From: Microvirga guangxiensis
GTDB taxonomy: Bacteria; Pseudomonadota; Alphaproteobacteria; Rhizobiales; Beijerinckiaceae
Direction: 5' to 3'
DNA: 64,000 nt
Assembly (NCBI RefSeq): GCF_900102135.1
Contig: NZ_FMVJ01000007.1
Coordinates: forward strand, 62,001-126,000
Shown: positions 26,214 through 34,722 of the stretch, piece after piece
Position numbering within the stretch: the stretch's first letter is position 1
Layout: the number at the start of each line of letters is the position of its first letter
Notes under the pieces: model-generated
What the model was told of the DNA's origin: nothing
Database searches by the model: none
The model's input: only the letters and a program-made list of their open reading frames with translations
Position numbers and translations under genes: made by a program

Positions 26214-26407
26214 GGAGCGCGATTCACGTGATTTTGTTCTGCGTGACAGCCATAGCATTTGTGAGAGGCGGCACAAAGACAATCGCGTCCTTCGCGCAGC
26301 TTCCTGACCGAAGCAAATTCCTGGAACGGTGACACTTCCGGATGGTCCCGGAACGCATGCCCCTCACAGCCGTTCTCCGCTGAAGCGAATTCGAGAGGAG
26401 ACTCGTC

Positions 26408-27448
26408 ATGGACCTGTGGCGGATGATTTTGTCGGAGCATGCGAATATCGAGGAGCTCTGCCGCGAGGTGCTGGAGGCGACACCGACAGGCCCGAACAGC
26501 CGCGCCGAGCTGTTCGAGGATTTGAAGGACGAGCTTGAGCGCCACATTGCAGCCAAGCAGAATGTTCTCTATCCGGCTTTCTCTCACGACGGCCGCACGG
26601 AAACCTATCTTCACGAGCTCGACGACGAGCATCGCGACATTCGGCGTAGGCTGGCGGCGCTCTCCGCCCAGCCGAACAAGAATACCCGGCAATGGGCGCT
26701 CGATTTCAAGGAACTCGCCGGCGTAATCCGCCATGCCTTCAGCCTGGAGGAAAATGGCGCACTGGTGACGGCCCATGGCCTCATGTCCCGCGAGGAAACG
26801 GATGAGCTGCGGCGGGCTTATGAGCGTGAAAAGATCGCCTCTTACGAGGCATCCCGCTGGCACATGCCGCAGGCGATGATGCCGAGCCGCTACGGCATGC
26901 CGACAGGCATGACCTTCGGCCTGCTGGCGGGCGCGCTCGCCATCGGCGGAGCGGCTCTCGCCTGGAGCCTGACACAGGGCGGTCGATCCCGCTCCAACCA
27001 GCCTCTTCGCCCTGCGCGTCATCGCCCGGAGCCTCCTTTCCCCCTCGATAGCGGCGTGATTGACCGCTCCTTGAGCCGTCGCGGCATGGAAGGCCGCGCT
27101 TCCTCCGGCGCTACTGGGATGCAGCGCGGCATGGGACAGCAAAGAGCGGGACAGCAACGAACCGCACAGCCGGGGATGGGGTCGCCCCGCGTCACGGAGA
27201 CAACCTCCACGATGGATCGCCCTGATACACGTGCGGGTGGCGCAGCGACCGGCTCCAGCGCCGGTTCGGACGAGAACTGGTTCTCATCCGCCAATCCGCC
27301 TCGTGCGCCTTCGGGCCTTTCGACCCCCCTGCAACCCAGCGGGACAGTTCCGAGCGGCAGCCCTGCTTCGTCGGTGGGTTCAGTGGGAACCGGTGGCGGG
27401 CAGACGGAGAATAGGAGCACCGGTTCTCCGAAGCAGGAAGGGCAGTAA
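26408..27448 (+). CDS. Membrane-anchored hemerythrin-domain protein
   Basis: The 346-residue protein begins with an HHE cation-binding hemerythrin domain (about 5-125) with likely iron ligands H11, H46, H75 and H109 plus Glu residues. Then comes a single membrane segment (about 168-188, MTFGLLAGALAIGGAALAWSL-like), and a ~155-residue low-complexity tail rich in Gly, Ser, Thr, Gln and Pro. With the N terminus in the cytoplasm the iron domain would be inside and the tail in the periplasm. Hemerythrins bind O2 or NO or store iron; which applies here is unknown. GAGAGGAGACTCGTC gives a strong ribosome-binding site. Confidence 0.82.
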   Translation: MDLWRMILSEHANIEELCREVLEATPTGPNSRAELFEDLKDELERHIAAKQNVLYPAFSHDGRTETYLHELDDEHRDIRRRLAALSAQPNKNTRQWALDFKELAGVIRHAFSLEENGALVTAHGLMSREETDELRRAYEREKIASYEASRWHMPQAMMPSRYGMPTGMTFGLLAGALAIGGAALAWSLTQGGRSRSNQPLRPARHRPEPPFPLDSGVIDRSLSRRGMEGRASSGATGMQRGMGQQRAGQQRTAQPGMGSPRVTETTSTMDRPDTRAGGAATGSSAGSDENWFSSANPPRAPSGLSTPLQPSGTVPSGSPASSVGSVGTGGGQTENRSTGSPKQEGQ

Positions 27449-27524
27449 CATCGTTCTGTCATGACATCGGGCCAAGCTGGCCTATATCCCGGGCATCCCA
27501 TCCGTTCCTCGCGGGAGATACCCG

Positions 27525-28460
27525 ATGGATGACGCAGGCTGGCCCGAACTGTCCTATCCGCAATGGCGCGATACTGCTGCCACCCTGCAGCTCTGGACGC
27601 AAATCGTCGGGAAGGTGCGCCTGTCCCTGACCCCCTGGCTCAATCACGGTTGGCAGGTGCCGCTCTATGTGAGCGCGCGCGGGCTCACCACGTCGACCAT
27701 GCCTGTGGGGCGCGAGATCGTGGAAATCGAGTTCGACTTCATCGCCCATCGGGTTCTCGTACGTACGAGCCGGGGCGACGAGGGCATTCTCGCAATGGAG
27801 CCGCGCAGCGTCGCAGAATTCTATGAGGAGCTTTTCGATCTTCTGCGCGGCATCGGCGTGCATGTTACGATCAAAGAGAAGCCGAACGAGGTGCCTGATC
27901 CGATCCGCTTCTCGGAGGATCGCACCCATGCCAGCTACGATGCGGATGCGGCTTACCGTTTCTGGCGCGCGCTCGTGCAGACGGACCGCATCTTCAAGCA
28001 CTTCCGCACCTCGTTTCTCGGTAAGGCCTCGCCGTCGCATTTCTTCTGGGGCAGTTTCGATCTCGCCGTCACACGCTTTTCAGGGCGGAAGGCACCGCTT
28101 CATCCCGGCGGCGTGCCGGGATTGCCCGACGACGTGACGCGTGAAGCTTATTCCGATGAAGTGAGCAGCGCAGGCTTCTGGCCGGGCAACGATGCCTACC
28201 CGGAAGCAGCGTTCTATTCGTATGCCTATCCTGAGCCGCCGGGATTTCGCGATGCCAAGGTGCCGGAAGGCGCTTTCTTCGACACAACCCTGAGCGAATT
28301 CATTCTTCCGTACGATACCTTGCGCAAGGCTACCGATCCCGATGCGCTGCTGCTCGAGTTCCTGGAGAAAATATACATTGCCGCTGCCGATGCGGCGAAA
28401 TGGGACCGCGCAGCTTTGGAATGCGAGATGGGCGTTCCCGCGCGGGTGAGGCCGATCTGA
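27525..28460 (+). CDS. DUF5996 family protein
   Basis: This 311-residue cytoplasmic protein fits DUF5996: WPELSYPQWRDTAATLQLWTQ at the start, VGKVRLSLTPWLNHGWQVPLY, and the SFDLAVTRFSGRKAP with SAGFWPGN segments. The family is widely distributed and has no established biochemical role. No catalytic motif is obvious. The ATG at 27525 follows GGGAGATACCCG. Downstream it converges with the ABC permease with only 3 nt between the stops, so transcription from the two strands meets here. Confidence 0.85.
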   Translation: MDDAGWPELSYPQWRDTAATLQLWTQIVGKVRLSLTPWLNHGWQVPLYVSARGLTTSTMPVGREIVEIEFDFIAHRVLVRTSRGDEGILAMEPRSVAEFYEELFDLLRGIGVHVTIKEKPNEVPDPIRFSEDRTHASYDADAAYRFWRALVQTDRIFKHFRTSFLGKASPSHFFWGSFDLAVTRFSGRKAPLHPGGVPGLPDDVTREAYSDEVSSAGFWPGNDAYPEAAFYSYAYPEPPGFRDAKVPEGAFFDTTLSEFILPYDTLRKATDPDALLLEFLEKIYIAAADAAKWDRAALECEMGVPARVRPI

Positions 28461-28463
28461 GGA

Positions 28464-29237
28464 TCACGTCTCCTTCACGTTCGTGCCCCAGCGCCGGTGC
28501 AGGAAGCGCTCCCAGGGGGAGAACAGCAGGCGGTCGACGAGAAGGCCGATCACCACGATCACGATCATGATGCCTATCACCTGCTCCATGGCGTTGAGCT
28601 CGCGCCCGTAATGCAGCAGATGGCCCAGTCCGAAGCCGGTGAGGATCGTCACGTAGATCTCCGCCGCCATCAGCGAGCGCCAGGCGAAGGCCCATCCCTG
28701 TTTCATCCCGCTCACGAGAAAAGGCAGCGATGCGGGCAGGATCACCCTCGTCCATTTGTGGAAGCCCTCGGAGCCCATGGTGCGCGCGGCGCGGGCATAG
28801 ATCGGCGGAATGTTGCGCGCGCCGTGATCGGTGGCAATGATGACCGACCATACGGTGCCCATGATGACGACGAAGAGCATCGCGCCTTCCGTCTGCCCGA
28901 ACCACACGAGGGCGAGCGGCACCCAACAGACGCTGGGCAGCGTCTGGAAGCCCAGCGCCAGTGCGCCGAGGGTGTCCTCGAGAAATTGCGACGTGCTGGT
29001 GAGGAGCCCTAGCGGGAGGCCGATGAGCACGCCAGCGAAATAGCCGACGAGGAGGCGCTTCAGCGTCACCCAGGTGGATTCGACGAGCGTGCCGTCGAGG
29101 AGCGCGAACCAGATGTATTCCGCCACGAAGATCGGCGATGGCAGCAGCACGGACGACCAGCGCCCGCTGCGCACGGCAAGCTCCCACAGGCCGATGAGCG
29201 CGGCGAAAAAGAGAAGGGCAACGGCAAAGCGCTTCAT
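28464..29237 (-). CDS. ABC importer permease, nitrate/sulfonate/taurine type
   Basis: This 257-residue inner-membrane permease (SsuC/TauC/NrtB-type, BPD_transp_1) has about six helices and the coupling motif EGFHKWTRVILPASLPFLVSG. The start is ATG 29237, overlapping the ATPase stop by 4 nt (ATGA). It is the third gene of an importer operon running 31017 to 28464: binding protein, ATPase, permease. The substrate cannot be told from the sequence; no sulfonate monooxygenase or nitrate reductase is nearby. Confidence 0.92.
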   Translation of the reverse strand: MKRFAVALLFFAALIGLWELAVRSGRWSSVLLPSPIFVAEYIWFALLDGTLVESTWVTLKRLLVGYFAGVLIGLPLGLLTSTSQFLEDTLGALALGFQTLPSVCWVPLALVWFGQTEGAMLFVVIMGTVWSVIIATDHGARNIPPIYARAARTMGSEGFHKWTRVILPASLPFLVSGMKQGWAFAWRSLMAAEIYVTILTGFGLGHLLHYGRELNAMEQVIGIMIVIVVIGLLVDRLLFSPWERFLHRRWGTNVKET

Positions 29238-30040
29238 TCGAATGCGGCTCCGTTGGCCGTGCCTTTCAGCGCGGCGGCGATCTTCGAGGAATAAGCGGCA
29301 AGCTCCGGGCTGTTGATGTCGCGTGGGCGGGGCAGGGGAATGTCGAAGATCTGCGAAATGCGTCCAGGCGAGGGAGTCATGAGCACGATGCGGTCGCCGA
29401 GGCACACGGCCTCACGCACATTGTGCGTGACGAACACGATGGTCTTGCGGCTTTCCATCCAGATGCGCTGAATGTCGTCGTAGAGCTGGTCGCGTGTCAT
29501 GGCATCGAGCGCGGCGAAGGGCTCGTCCATCAGCAGCACATGCGGATCGGGCGCGAGCGCGCGCGCCAGGGCCACGCGCTGCTTCATGCCGCCGGAGAGT
29601 TCATGCACATGGGCGTGCTTGAATTTCCCGAGCCCCACGAGTTCGAGATATTCGTTCGCGATGCGACGGCGTTCCTTGCCGGTAAGATCAGGCCTGAGCT
29701 TGAGGCCGAACATCACATTGCCGAACGCATCCAGCCACGGAAACAACGCCGATTCCTGGAACATCACGAGGCGCTCCCGCCCGGGGCCTTCGATGGCCTT
29801 TCCGTCGGCCAGCACGCGGCCCTGATCCGGTTTGGTGAGGCCGGCGATGATGTCGAGCAGGGTGGATTTACCGCAGCCGCTGGGGCCGAGCAGGCAGACG
29901 AACTCGCCATCCGCGACAGACAGGGACACGTTGTCCAGCGCCTGCACGATGTTGCGCTTGGGCGTGAACCATTTCGACACGCCTTCAATCTCGATCTTGG
30001 CCGGGCGCGCTTCGGATGAAAGAGTGGCTGGCGCCTCCAT
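29234..30040 (-). CDS. ABC importer ATPase, nitrate/sulfonate/taurine type
   Basis: The 268-residue ATPase powers uptake with the permease downstream. Walker A GPSGCGKST, Q-loop, signature LSGGMKQR and Walker B VLLMDEPFAALD are all present, followed by the H-loop FVTHNV. The start ATG 30040 shares one base with the stop of the binding-protein gene (TGATG), so the two are coupled. It belongs to the SsuB/TauB/NrtD group. Confidence 0.94.
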   Translation of the reverse strand: MEAPATLSSEARPAKIEIEGVSKWFTPKRNIVQALDNVSLSVADGEFVCLLGPSGCGKSTLLDIIAGLTKPDQGRVLADGKAIEGPGRERLVMFQESALFPWLDAFGNVMFGLKLRPDLTGKERRRIANEYLELVGLGKFKHAHVHELSGGMKQRVALARALAPDPHVLLMDEPFAALDAMTRDQLYDDIQRIWMESRKTIVFVTHNVREAVCLGDRIVLMTPSPGRISQIFDIPLPRPRDINSPELAAYSSKIAAALKGTANGAAFE

Positions 30041-31017
30041 CAAGGCGCCTCGAGCATGCGGTTCAGGTCGGGCGTGCCTCGTAGGAAGCCCACGGCCTGC
30101 GCGCTTGTGACGAAGGACTGGAAGGCCTGCAGAGTCACATCCGGCGTGATGTTCATGCGTGCCCATGCACGAGCCACGAGCTCGGGCGCCATGCCTACCT
30201 TGAAGGTAGCCTCCAACTCCTCGCGGGCAAGCCGCTGCGCCTCGTCCGGGTTCTGCCTGATCCATTCCGTGAGTTCGCGATGGGCCGCCACGAAGCGCTT
30301 GGCGAGATCGCGGTTCTTCGACAGGAATTCAGCGCTCGAGACGAGCACGGTGGTGATCGCATCCTTCTCCTCTACCAGTATCTTGCCGCCGGCCTCGGCT
30401 TCGAGACGCGAGACCCAGGGCTCCACGGTCCATACAGCATCGAGCTGCTTCGCCCGGAACAGGGAGAGCTGGTCGGGATTGCTGGTAGGCACCACTTGGG
30501 CATCGCCGCCCGTCTGCGTGATCCGCAGACCCCCGGCGACAAGCCAGGCGCGGGCAGCCACATCCTGCGTGTTGCCGAATTGCGGCGTGGCGATGCGCTT
30601 GCCTTTGAAGTCGGCAGGTTTCGTGAGCGTGGAATCCCCCTGCACCACGAGGGCCGAGCCGCCGTTCACCGCGCCCGCCACTATGCGCACTTCATCCCCA
30701 CGCGAGCGCGCATAGGCATTCAGTGCCGGGTTCGGGCCCACATAGGTAAGGTCGAGGGACTTGGCGAAGATCGCCTCCATGGCGCTCGGGCCGGCATTGT
30801 AGGCATACCACTCGATCTTCTTTACGCCGGGGCCCAGGCGATCCGCGAACCAGCCTTTGCCCTGCCGCTCCATGGCCCGGGCCACGAGGGCCTGCACATG
30901 GGTGATGTTGGGAAAATGCCCGACCCGCAGGGTCGTTGCCGCCTGCCCGAAAGAGGGTGCCTGCGCCGCCAGCCACGAGAACGCCGCGAGCAGAAAAAGC
31001 CGCCATCCTTGCCGCAT
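30040..31017 (-). CDS. ABC importer substrate-binding protein, SsuA/TauA-like
   Basis: The 325-residue periplasmic protein has a signal peptide (about 1-25, FLLAAFSWLAAQAPSFGQA). The mature part matches the NMT1/SsuA-like fold: LRVGHFPNITHVQALVARA, YAYNAGPSAMEAIFAKSLDL and FVGPNPALNAY-like sequence (TYVGPNPALNAYARS). The pattern NPALNAY is seen in sulfonate/aliphatic binding proteins, so alkanesulfonates or related acids are plausible, not shown. It is first in the three-gene operon. About 195 bp to the divergent PRC-barrel gene should hold the promoter. Confidence 0.9.
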   Translation of the reverse strand: MRQGWRLFLLAAFSWLAAQAPSFGQAATTLRVGHFPNITHVQALVARAMERQGKGWFADRLGPGVKKIEWYAYNAGPSAMEAIFAKSLDLTYVGPNPALNAYARSRGDEVRIVAGAVNGGSALVVQGDSTLTKPADFKGKRIATPQFGNTQDVAARAWLVAGGLRITQTGGDAQVVPTSNPDQLSLFRAKQLDAVWTVEPWVSRLEAEAGGKILVEEKDAITTVLVSSAEFLSKNRDLAKRFVAAHRELTEWIRQNPDEAQRLAREELEATFKVGMAPELVARAWARMNITPDVTLQAFQSFVTSAQAVGFLRGTPDLNRMLEAP

Positions 31018-31212
31018 CGATGGACCTCCATGCCGTGGGAACAGGCTAGGCGATCCGGAAGCAAGGTCAATGGCGGGCGTCGCCCCCGCCCGAGCCGGGC
31101 TTGACGGTCGTCTCAGGCAAACCGGCTCCGCGGCACCCCCTCATCGATCTTGCGCTCTGGGGGGAAGTGTGAGGGAATCGGGAGGGGGCTCGCCTTGCGA
31201 CGGGAGGCCGTC

Positions 31213-31770
31213 ATGCGGACTTATTTCGTCTTCCAAGCTGTGAACATGCCCGGGCTGCGTGGTTACACCGACGAGCCTCGCGCTTCGATACTGCCATCCG
31301 AATACGGCCCATGGATCCAGGCTCGGGAGATCGGGCCTGGGGAGGAGTGGAACCTCGATGTCAGCCGCGCGGTCGTGGCCGCCGGCATCCTGGAGAACGG
31401 CTTCTATCTCTCAGGTCCGATCAATCAGGCTCCGCCGCGACCCGTCATCGAGAGCGACCGTGTGGAGGGAACGGCGGTCTATGGCTCCAATAATGAGCAG
31501 ATCGGCACCATCAAGCGGCTTATCATCGAGAAGGTGAGCGGACGCGTGCTCTACGTGGACGTGACGTTCGGCGGATTGTTCGGCCTCGGCGTGCATCACC
31601 ACACCATTCCGTGGGACAAGCTCACCTATGACAAGGAGCTCGAGGGCTATCACACTGACATCACGGAAGAGCAGTTGCGCGGCGCACCTGCCTTCGCAGA
31701 TGAACGGCGCGACAAACTCGATCGAGACAGCGACCGCGAGATGCAGAATTACTGGCTCAATCGCCCCTGA
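31213..31770 (+). CDS. PRC-barrel domain protein
   Basis: The product has 185 residues from ATG 31213 (GGGAGGCCGTC directly upstream). The first ~70 residues are of unknown type (RTYFVFQAVNMPGLRGYTDE). Residues ~85-160 form a PRC-barrel (GTAVYGSNNEQIGTIKRLII, SGRVLYVDVTFGG, HHTIPWDKLTYD). PRC-barrels occur in photosynthetic reaction centre H subunits and the RNA-processing protein RimM; stand-alone copies in this bacterial group are commonly stress-associated and of unknown function. No membrane segment is present. Confidence 0.8.
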   Translation: MRTYFVFQAVNMPGLRGYTDEPRASILPSEYGPWIQAREIGPGEEWNLDVSRAVVAAGILENGFYLSGPINQAPPRPVIESDRVEGTAVYGSNNEQIGTIKRLIIEKVSGRVLYVDVTFGGLFGLGVHHHTIPWDKLTYDKELEGYHTDITEEQLRGAPAFADERRDKLDRDSDREMQNYWLNRP

Positions 31771-31855
31771 AGGCCGCACAAGCAAACGCTATAACCTGAG
31801 AATATTTTGCCACTGATCCGCCATATCACGCGGATAGCAATGGTCTGCTTTCGTC

Positions 31856-32539
31856 GTGTATCGACGCAACAACATGCGGGTGTGGACTATGCAGATTGGC
31901 AATCTTTCTCGAGCGCCTATCAGGTCGCGAAGCATCGCTGCATATCAGCTGCTGCGCGTTTTCATCGTCGTCGTCCTTGCCGCTTCAGGCGGCTTTGCCT
32001 TGTCCCTGACAGTAGAGAAGCAGGACACCGTTGCCTCCCTCGATCGCAACGATGGTGCAATTGTCCTGCATGCCGATGAGCCGCGGGACCAAGCAGCAGC
32101 GGTGCAAATCGCAAGCGCAGATTCACCTGCAATCATTCCGGCGGATAGCGGCGTCACGCCACCGGCGGTCGCAGAAGCATCTGCTGAGGGAAGCGCGTCT
32201 ATCGATGCGCCGAATTCTGTGAGCGCCGATCACGCCGCAGCATCGAGCCGCGATGCGCCGGTTCCCGCAACCGGACAGGCTGCCACCGCCCATTCATCAC
32301 CGGAGATGACGGGTGCGGTGAATGTTGCTGGCGTTGCAGCGGATGATGCTTCTGATGGCGATCTCGTCGATCTCAACAAGGCCTCCTTCGAAGAGCTCAA
32401 TCGTTTGCGTAACGCAGGCGCCCTCGGTCGAGCCATCATCAAAGGCCGCCCTTATGCCTCGGTGGAGGACCTCGTGAAGCGCAAGGTCATCCGCCGTTCG
32501 GTCTACGAGAAGATCAAGGATCAGGTGGCGGTGAGGTGA
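31856..32539 (+). CDS. Membrane-anchored helix-hairpin-helix (ComEA-like) protein
   Basis: Up to 227 residues, with the start uncertain between GTG 31856, ATG 31874 and ATG 31889. A hydrophobic anchor (LLRVFIVVVLAASGGFALSL) is followed by a long Ala/Ser/Asp-rich linker (about 60-165). The C-terminal helix-hairpin-helix is DLVDLNKASFEELNRLRNAG with ASVEDLVKRKVIRRSVYEKI, as in ComEA-type DNA-binding proteins. The topology suggests a periplasmic DNA- or protein-binding tip; no competence gene is nearby. Confidence 0.7.
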   Translation: MYRRNNMRVWTMQIGNLSRAPIRSRSIAAYQLLRVFIVVVLAASGGFALSLTVEKQDTVASLDRNDGAIVLHADEPRDQAAAVQIASADSPAIIPADSGVTPPAVAEASAEGSASIDAPNSVSADHAAASSRDAPVPATGQAATAHSSPEMTGAVNVAGVAADDASDGDLVDLNKASFEELNRLRNAGALGRAIIKGRPYASVEDLVKRKVIRRSVYEKIKDQVAVR

Positions 32540-32563
32540 TTTCCACGCATCGCGGCAGGGCGG

Positions 32564-33535
32564 TCAGAAGCCCGTGTCGAGGATCAGCACGGAAATGTTC
32601 TGCTTCGGGGTGAAGTTCTTCTTCACCATCTGAAACTGCGTCGGCGCAATTTTCCTGACGCCTTCGCCGCAGAAGCTGACGAGGTTGTCGGGGTGTCCCT
32701 TATCCACCGTCAGCGTGAAAGTGCCGATAGGGCCGGCCCAGTTCGCACCCGTGACGAGGATGTAGTCGAGGATGCGCTGGCTGCCGCCTCCCGATTTCAG
32801 CTGACGGGCGGCCCATTTCTTCGCTCCCTTGATGAAGTCGCCGTCCATGCAGGAATTTTCGCCGACGAGATACATCTCCTCCGCGGTTTTGGCGCGGACC
32901 ATCGAGTCCAGAGACAGGACGGTCGCACCGACACTGGGCTTGTAGCGATGCTGAATGATCGTGTCCCGTCCGGCGGGAAAGGTCTGCTGCCAATGATAGG
33001 CGCCCGCAAGCGCCCAATTGGGAAACATCTCGTCGCCGGTTTCGAGAAGGCCTTCCCGTTCCAACCGGTCGATGGCCTGCCGATCCAGCTTCTTCAGCGC
33101 GGAATCCACGCGCTCCGAATAGGGCGGAATTGGAATGTCGAGATCACGCAATGTCTTCGTCACATCCCGCCCATTGAGCACGGCCTTGGCTTCGAACTGG
33201 ACCGCAGAAGGCTGACCGTCCACGGAAACGGAAAACCGCATCGGGTTCGCCTCAGGACCGTCGGGATAATCCGCATCCGACATGGTGCGGCCAACCTCCG
33301 GCATAGGGAAAGCTACAAGTCCCTTGACGTCTTGGGAGGTCAGGTTGCGAAAGCGGTAAGTGACCCGCACCTCATTCATTGAAAGGAACAGGTCCTCCGA
33401 CACCATGCTGACGGCATCGGTCTGGGTGAAGACGAGCTCCCCGGCGGCAAAATGCGCCATCGTGTCATTCGCCCGGACCGCTCCCGGCCAGAAACTGACC
33501 GATGCCAAGGCTGCAAGCGTCAGAAGATAGCGCAC
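32564..33535 (-). CDS. DUF4424 family periplasmic protein
   Basis: The 323-residue protein has a signal peptide (MRYLLTLAALASVSFWPGA with cleavage near VRANDT). The mature part opens with NDTMAHFAAGELVFTQTDAV and SEDLFLSMNEVRVTYRFRNL, which are characteristic of DUF4424, a beta-rich family in proteobacteria with no known function. It converges with the HhH gene (24 nt between stops) and ends with ISVLILDTGF. The ATG lies 168 bp from the LysR gene on the same strand, likely separate units. Confidence 0.85.
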   Translation of the reverse strand: MRYLLTLAALASVSFWPGAVRANDTMAHFAAGELVFTQTDAVSMVSEDLFLSMNEVRVTYRFRNLTSQDVKGLVAFPMPEVGRTMSDADYPDGPEANPMRFSVSVDGQPSAVQFEAKAVLNGRDVTKTLRDLDIPIPPYSERVDSALKKLDRQAIDRLEREGLLETGDEMFPNWALAGAYHWQQTFPAGRDTIIQHRYKPSVGATVLSLDSMVRAKTAEEMYLVGENSCMDGDFIKGAKKWAARQLKSGGGSQRILDYILVTGANWAGPIGTFTLTVDKGHPDNLVSFCGEGVRKIAPTQFQMVKKNFTPKQNISVLILDTGF

Positions 33536-33703
33536 GGAAAAACCCCTCGATGGACTGAGGCAGTCACTATTCCGAAAAGCCCAAGCGGGAAAGAGCTATC
33601 ATGGAAGCTCGCGCTTGAAATGCCTTCGGCATCCGTCCAGCTTATTATATCGGGAGCGCATGAACGGCGAGGTGTGATGTACTTGGCTTGAGGGCTCCTC
33701 CCT

Positions 33704-34630
33704 TCAAACCGCATCCGTGAGAAACTGCCGAATCTCGGCTGCCAGCCAGTCGCGCACTGCACAGACCTTAGGGTGATCTCTATTGCCTGGACGATAGACG
33801 AGGTCATAACCTCGTTCTGCCTTGAGACGGTGCTGGGGAAATGGGGCAACCAGACGCCCGGCGGCAATGTCTTCTGCGACCAGCACACTACGTCCGAGCG
33901 CCACACCCTCGCCGCGAATGGCCGCCTCGATGGCCATGCTGCCATGACTGTAGATCGGACCACGGCTCCTGGGGGTGCCATCCGCACCCGCCAGCGCAAA
34001 CCATCGTTCCCAATTCGCCAGCATGCGGTCGTCATGCAGCAAACGGTCTTCATGCAGCAATCTGCACGCAGCAAGGCTCCTGACGGATAGCAATCCACCC
34101 ATCTCCTCTCGATAGGCAGGGCTGCACACCGGCGTGAATGTTTCCTCCAGGATTCTCTCCGAGACAACATTCGGATAGCGGCCATAACCGTAACGCACAG
34201 CCGCATCGATCCGCTCGTTCATCAGATCCGCATCAGGGTCAGTGATGTCGAGGTGAATATCGAATTCGGGGTAGCGCGCTATCAATCGATGCAGGCGTGG
34301 CCCCAGCCACTTGCTCGCGAATGAGATGCCCGTGCTGATGGTCAGCTGCTCAGCGCTCTTCTGCCCGCTGATGCGTTCGGTCTCTCTTATCAAATCCGCC
34401 AGCAGGCGGGAGACAGCCTCGTGAAATCGGGCTCCTTCATCGGTCAGGGCGATCCGACGTGTGAGCCGCCTGAACAGGGCAACACCCAGATGCTCTTCAA
34501 GTGTCTTGATGTGCCTGCTTACCGCGCCGTGGGTGACGTGCAATTCCTCGGCGGCCAACGTCATGCTCAAGAGACGTCCGGCAGCCTCGAAGGCGCGCAG
34601 GGTTTGCAGGGGAGGGAGACGCTCGATCAT
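33704..34630 (-). CDS. LysR-type regulator, GcvA-like, paired with a divergent EamA gene
   Basis: The 308-residue protein has an N-terminal winged helix (AEELHVTHGAVSRHIKTLEEHLGVALF) and a LysR substrate-binding domain (~93-300). ERLPPLQTLRAFEAAGRLLSM is typical of GcvA-like members. It is divergent from the EamA transporter at 34723; the palindrome GTGTGAG-N5-CTCACAC sits 10 bp upstream of its ATG (34640-34658), the expected layout for a regulator that controls itself and the divergent gene. The inducer is unknown. Confidence 0.92.
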   Translation of the reverse strand: MIERLPPLQTLRAFEAAGRLLSMTLAAEELHVTHGAVSRHIKTLEEHLGVALFRRLTRRIALTDEGARFHEAVSRLLADLIRETERISGQKSAEQLTISTGISFASKWLGPRLHRLIARYPEFDIHLDITDPDADLMNERIDAAVRYGYGRYPNVVSERILEETFTPVCSPAYREEMGGLLSVRSLAACRLLHEDRLLHDDRMLANWERWFALAGADGTPRSRGPIYSHGSMAIEAAIRGEGVALGRSVLVAEDIAAGRLVAPFPQHRLKAERGYDLVYRPGNRDHPKVCAVRDWLAAEIRQFLTDAV

Positions 34631-34639
34631 GATCTTTAT

Positions 34640-34658
34640 GTGTGAGTTTGGCTCACAC
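34640..34658. promoter_or_regulatory. Candidate LysR box between the regulator and EamA genes
   Basis: GTGTGAG-TTTGG-CTCACAC is a perfect 7-bp inverted repeat with a 5-bp spacer. It contains the TNNNNNNNNNNNA arrangement typical of LysR sites and lies in the 92-bp divergent spacer. Confidence 0.6.
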
Positions 34659-34722
34659 GTTACGTGAGAACAAATGGTTTGTCAGCCAGGAGCCGCGGAC
34701 CTAGCACTGTGAACAGACCACG

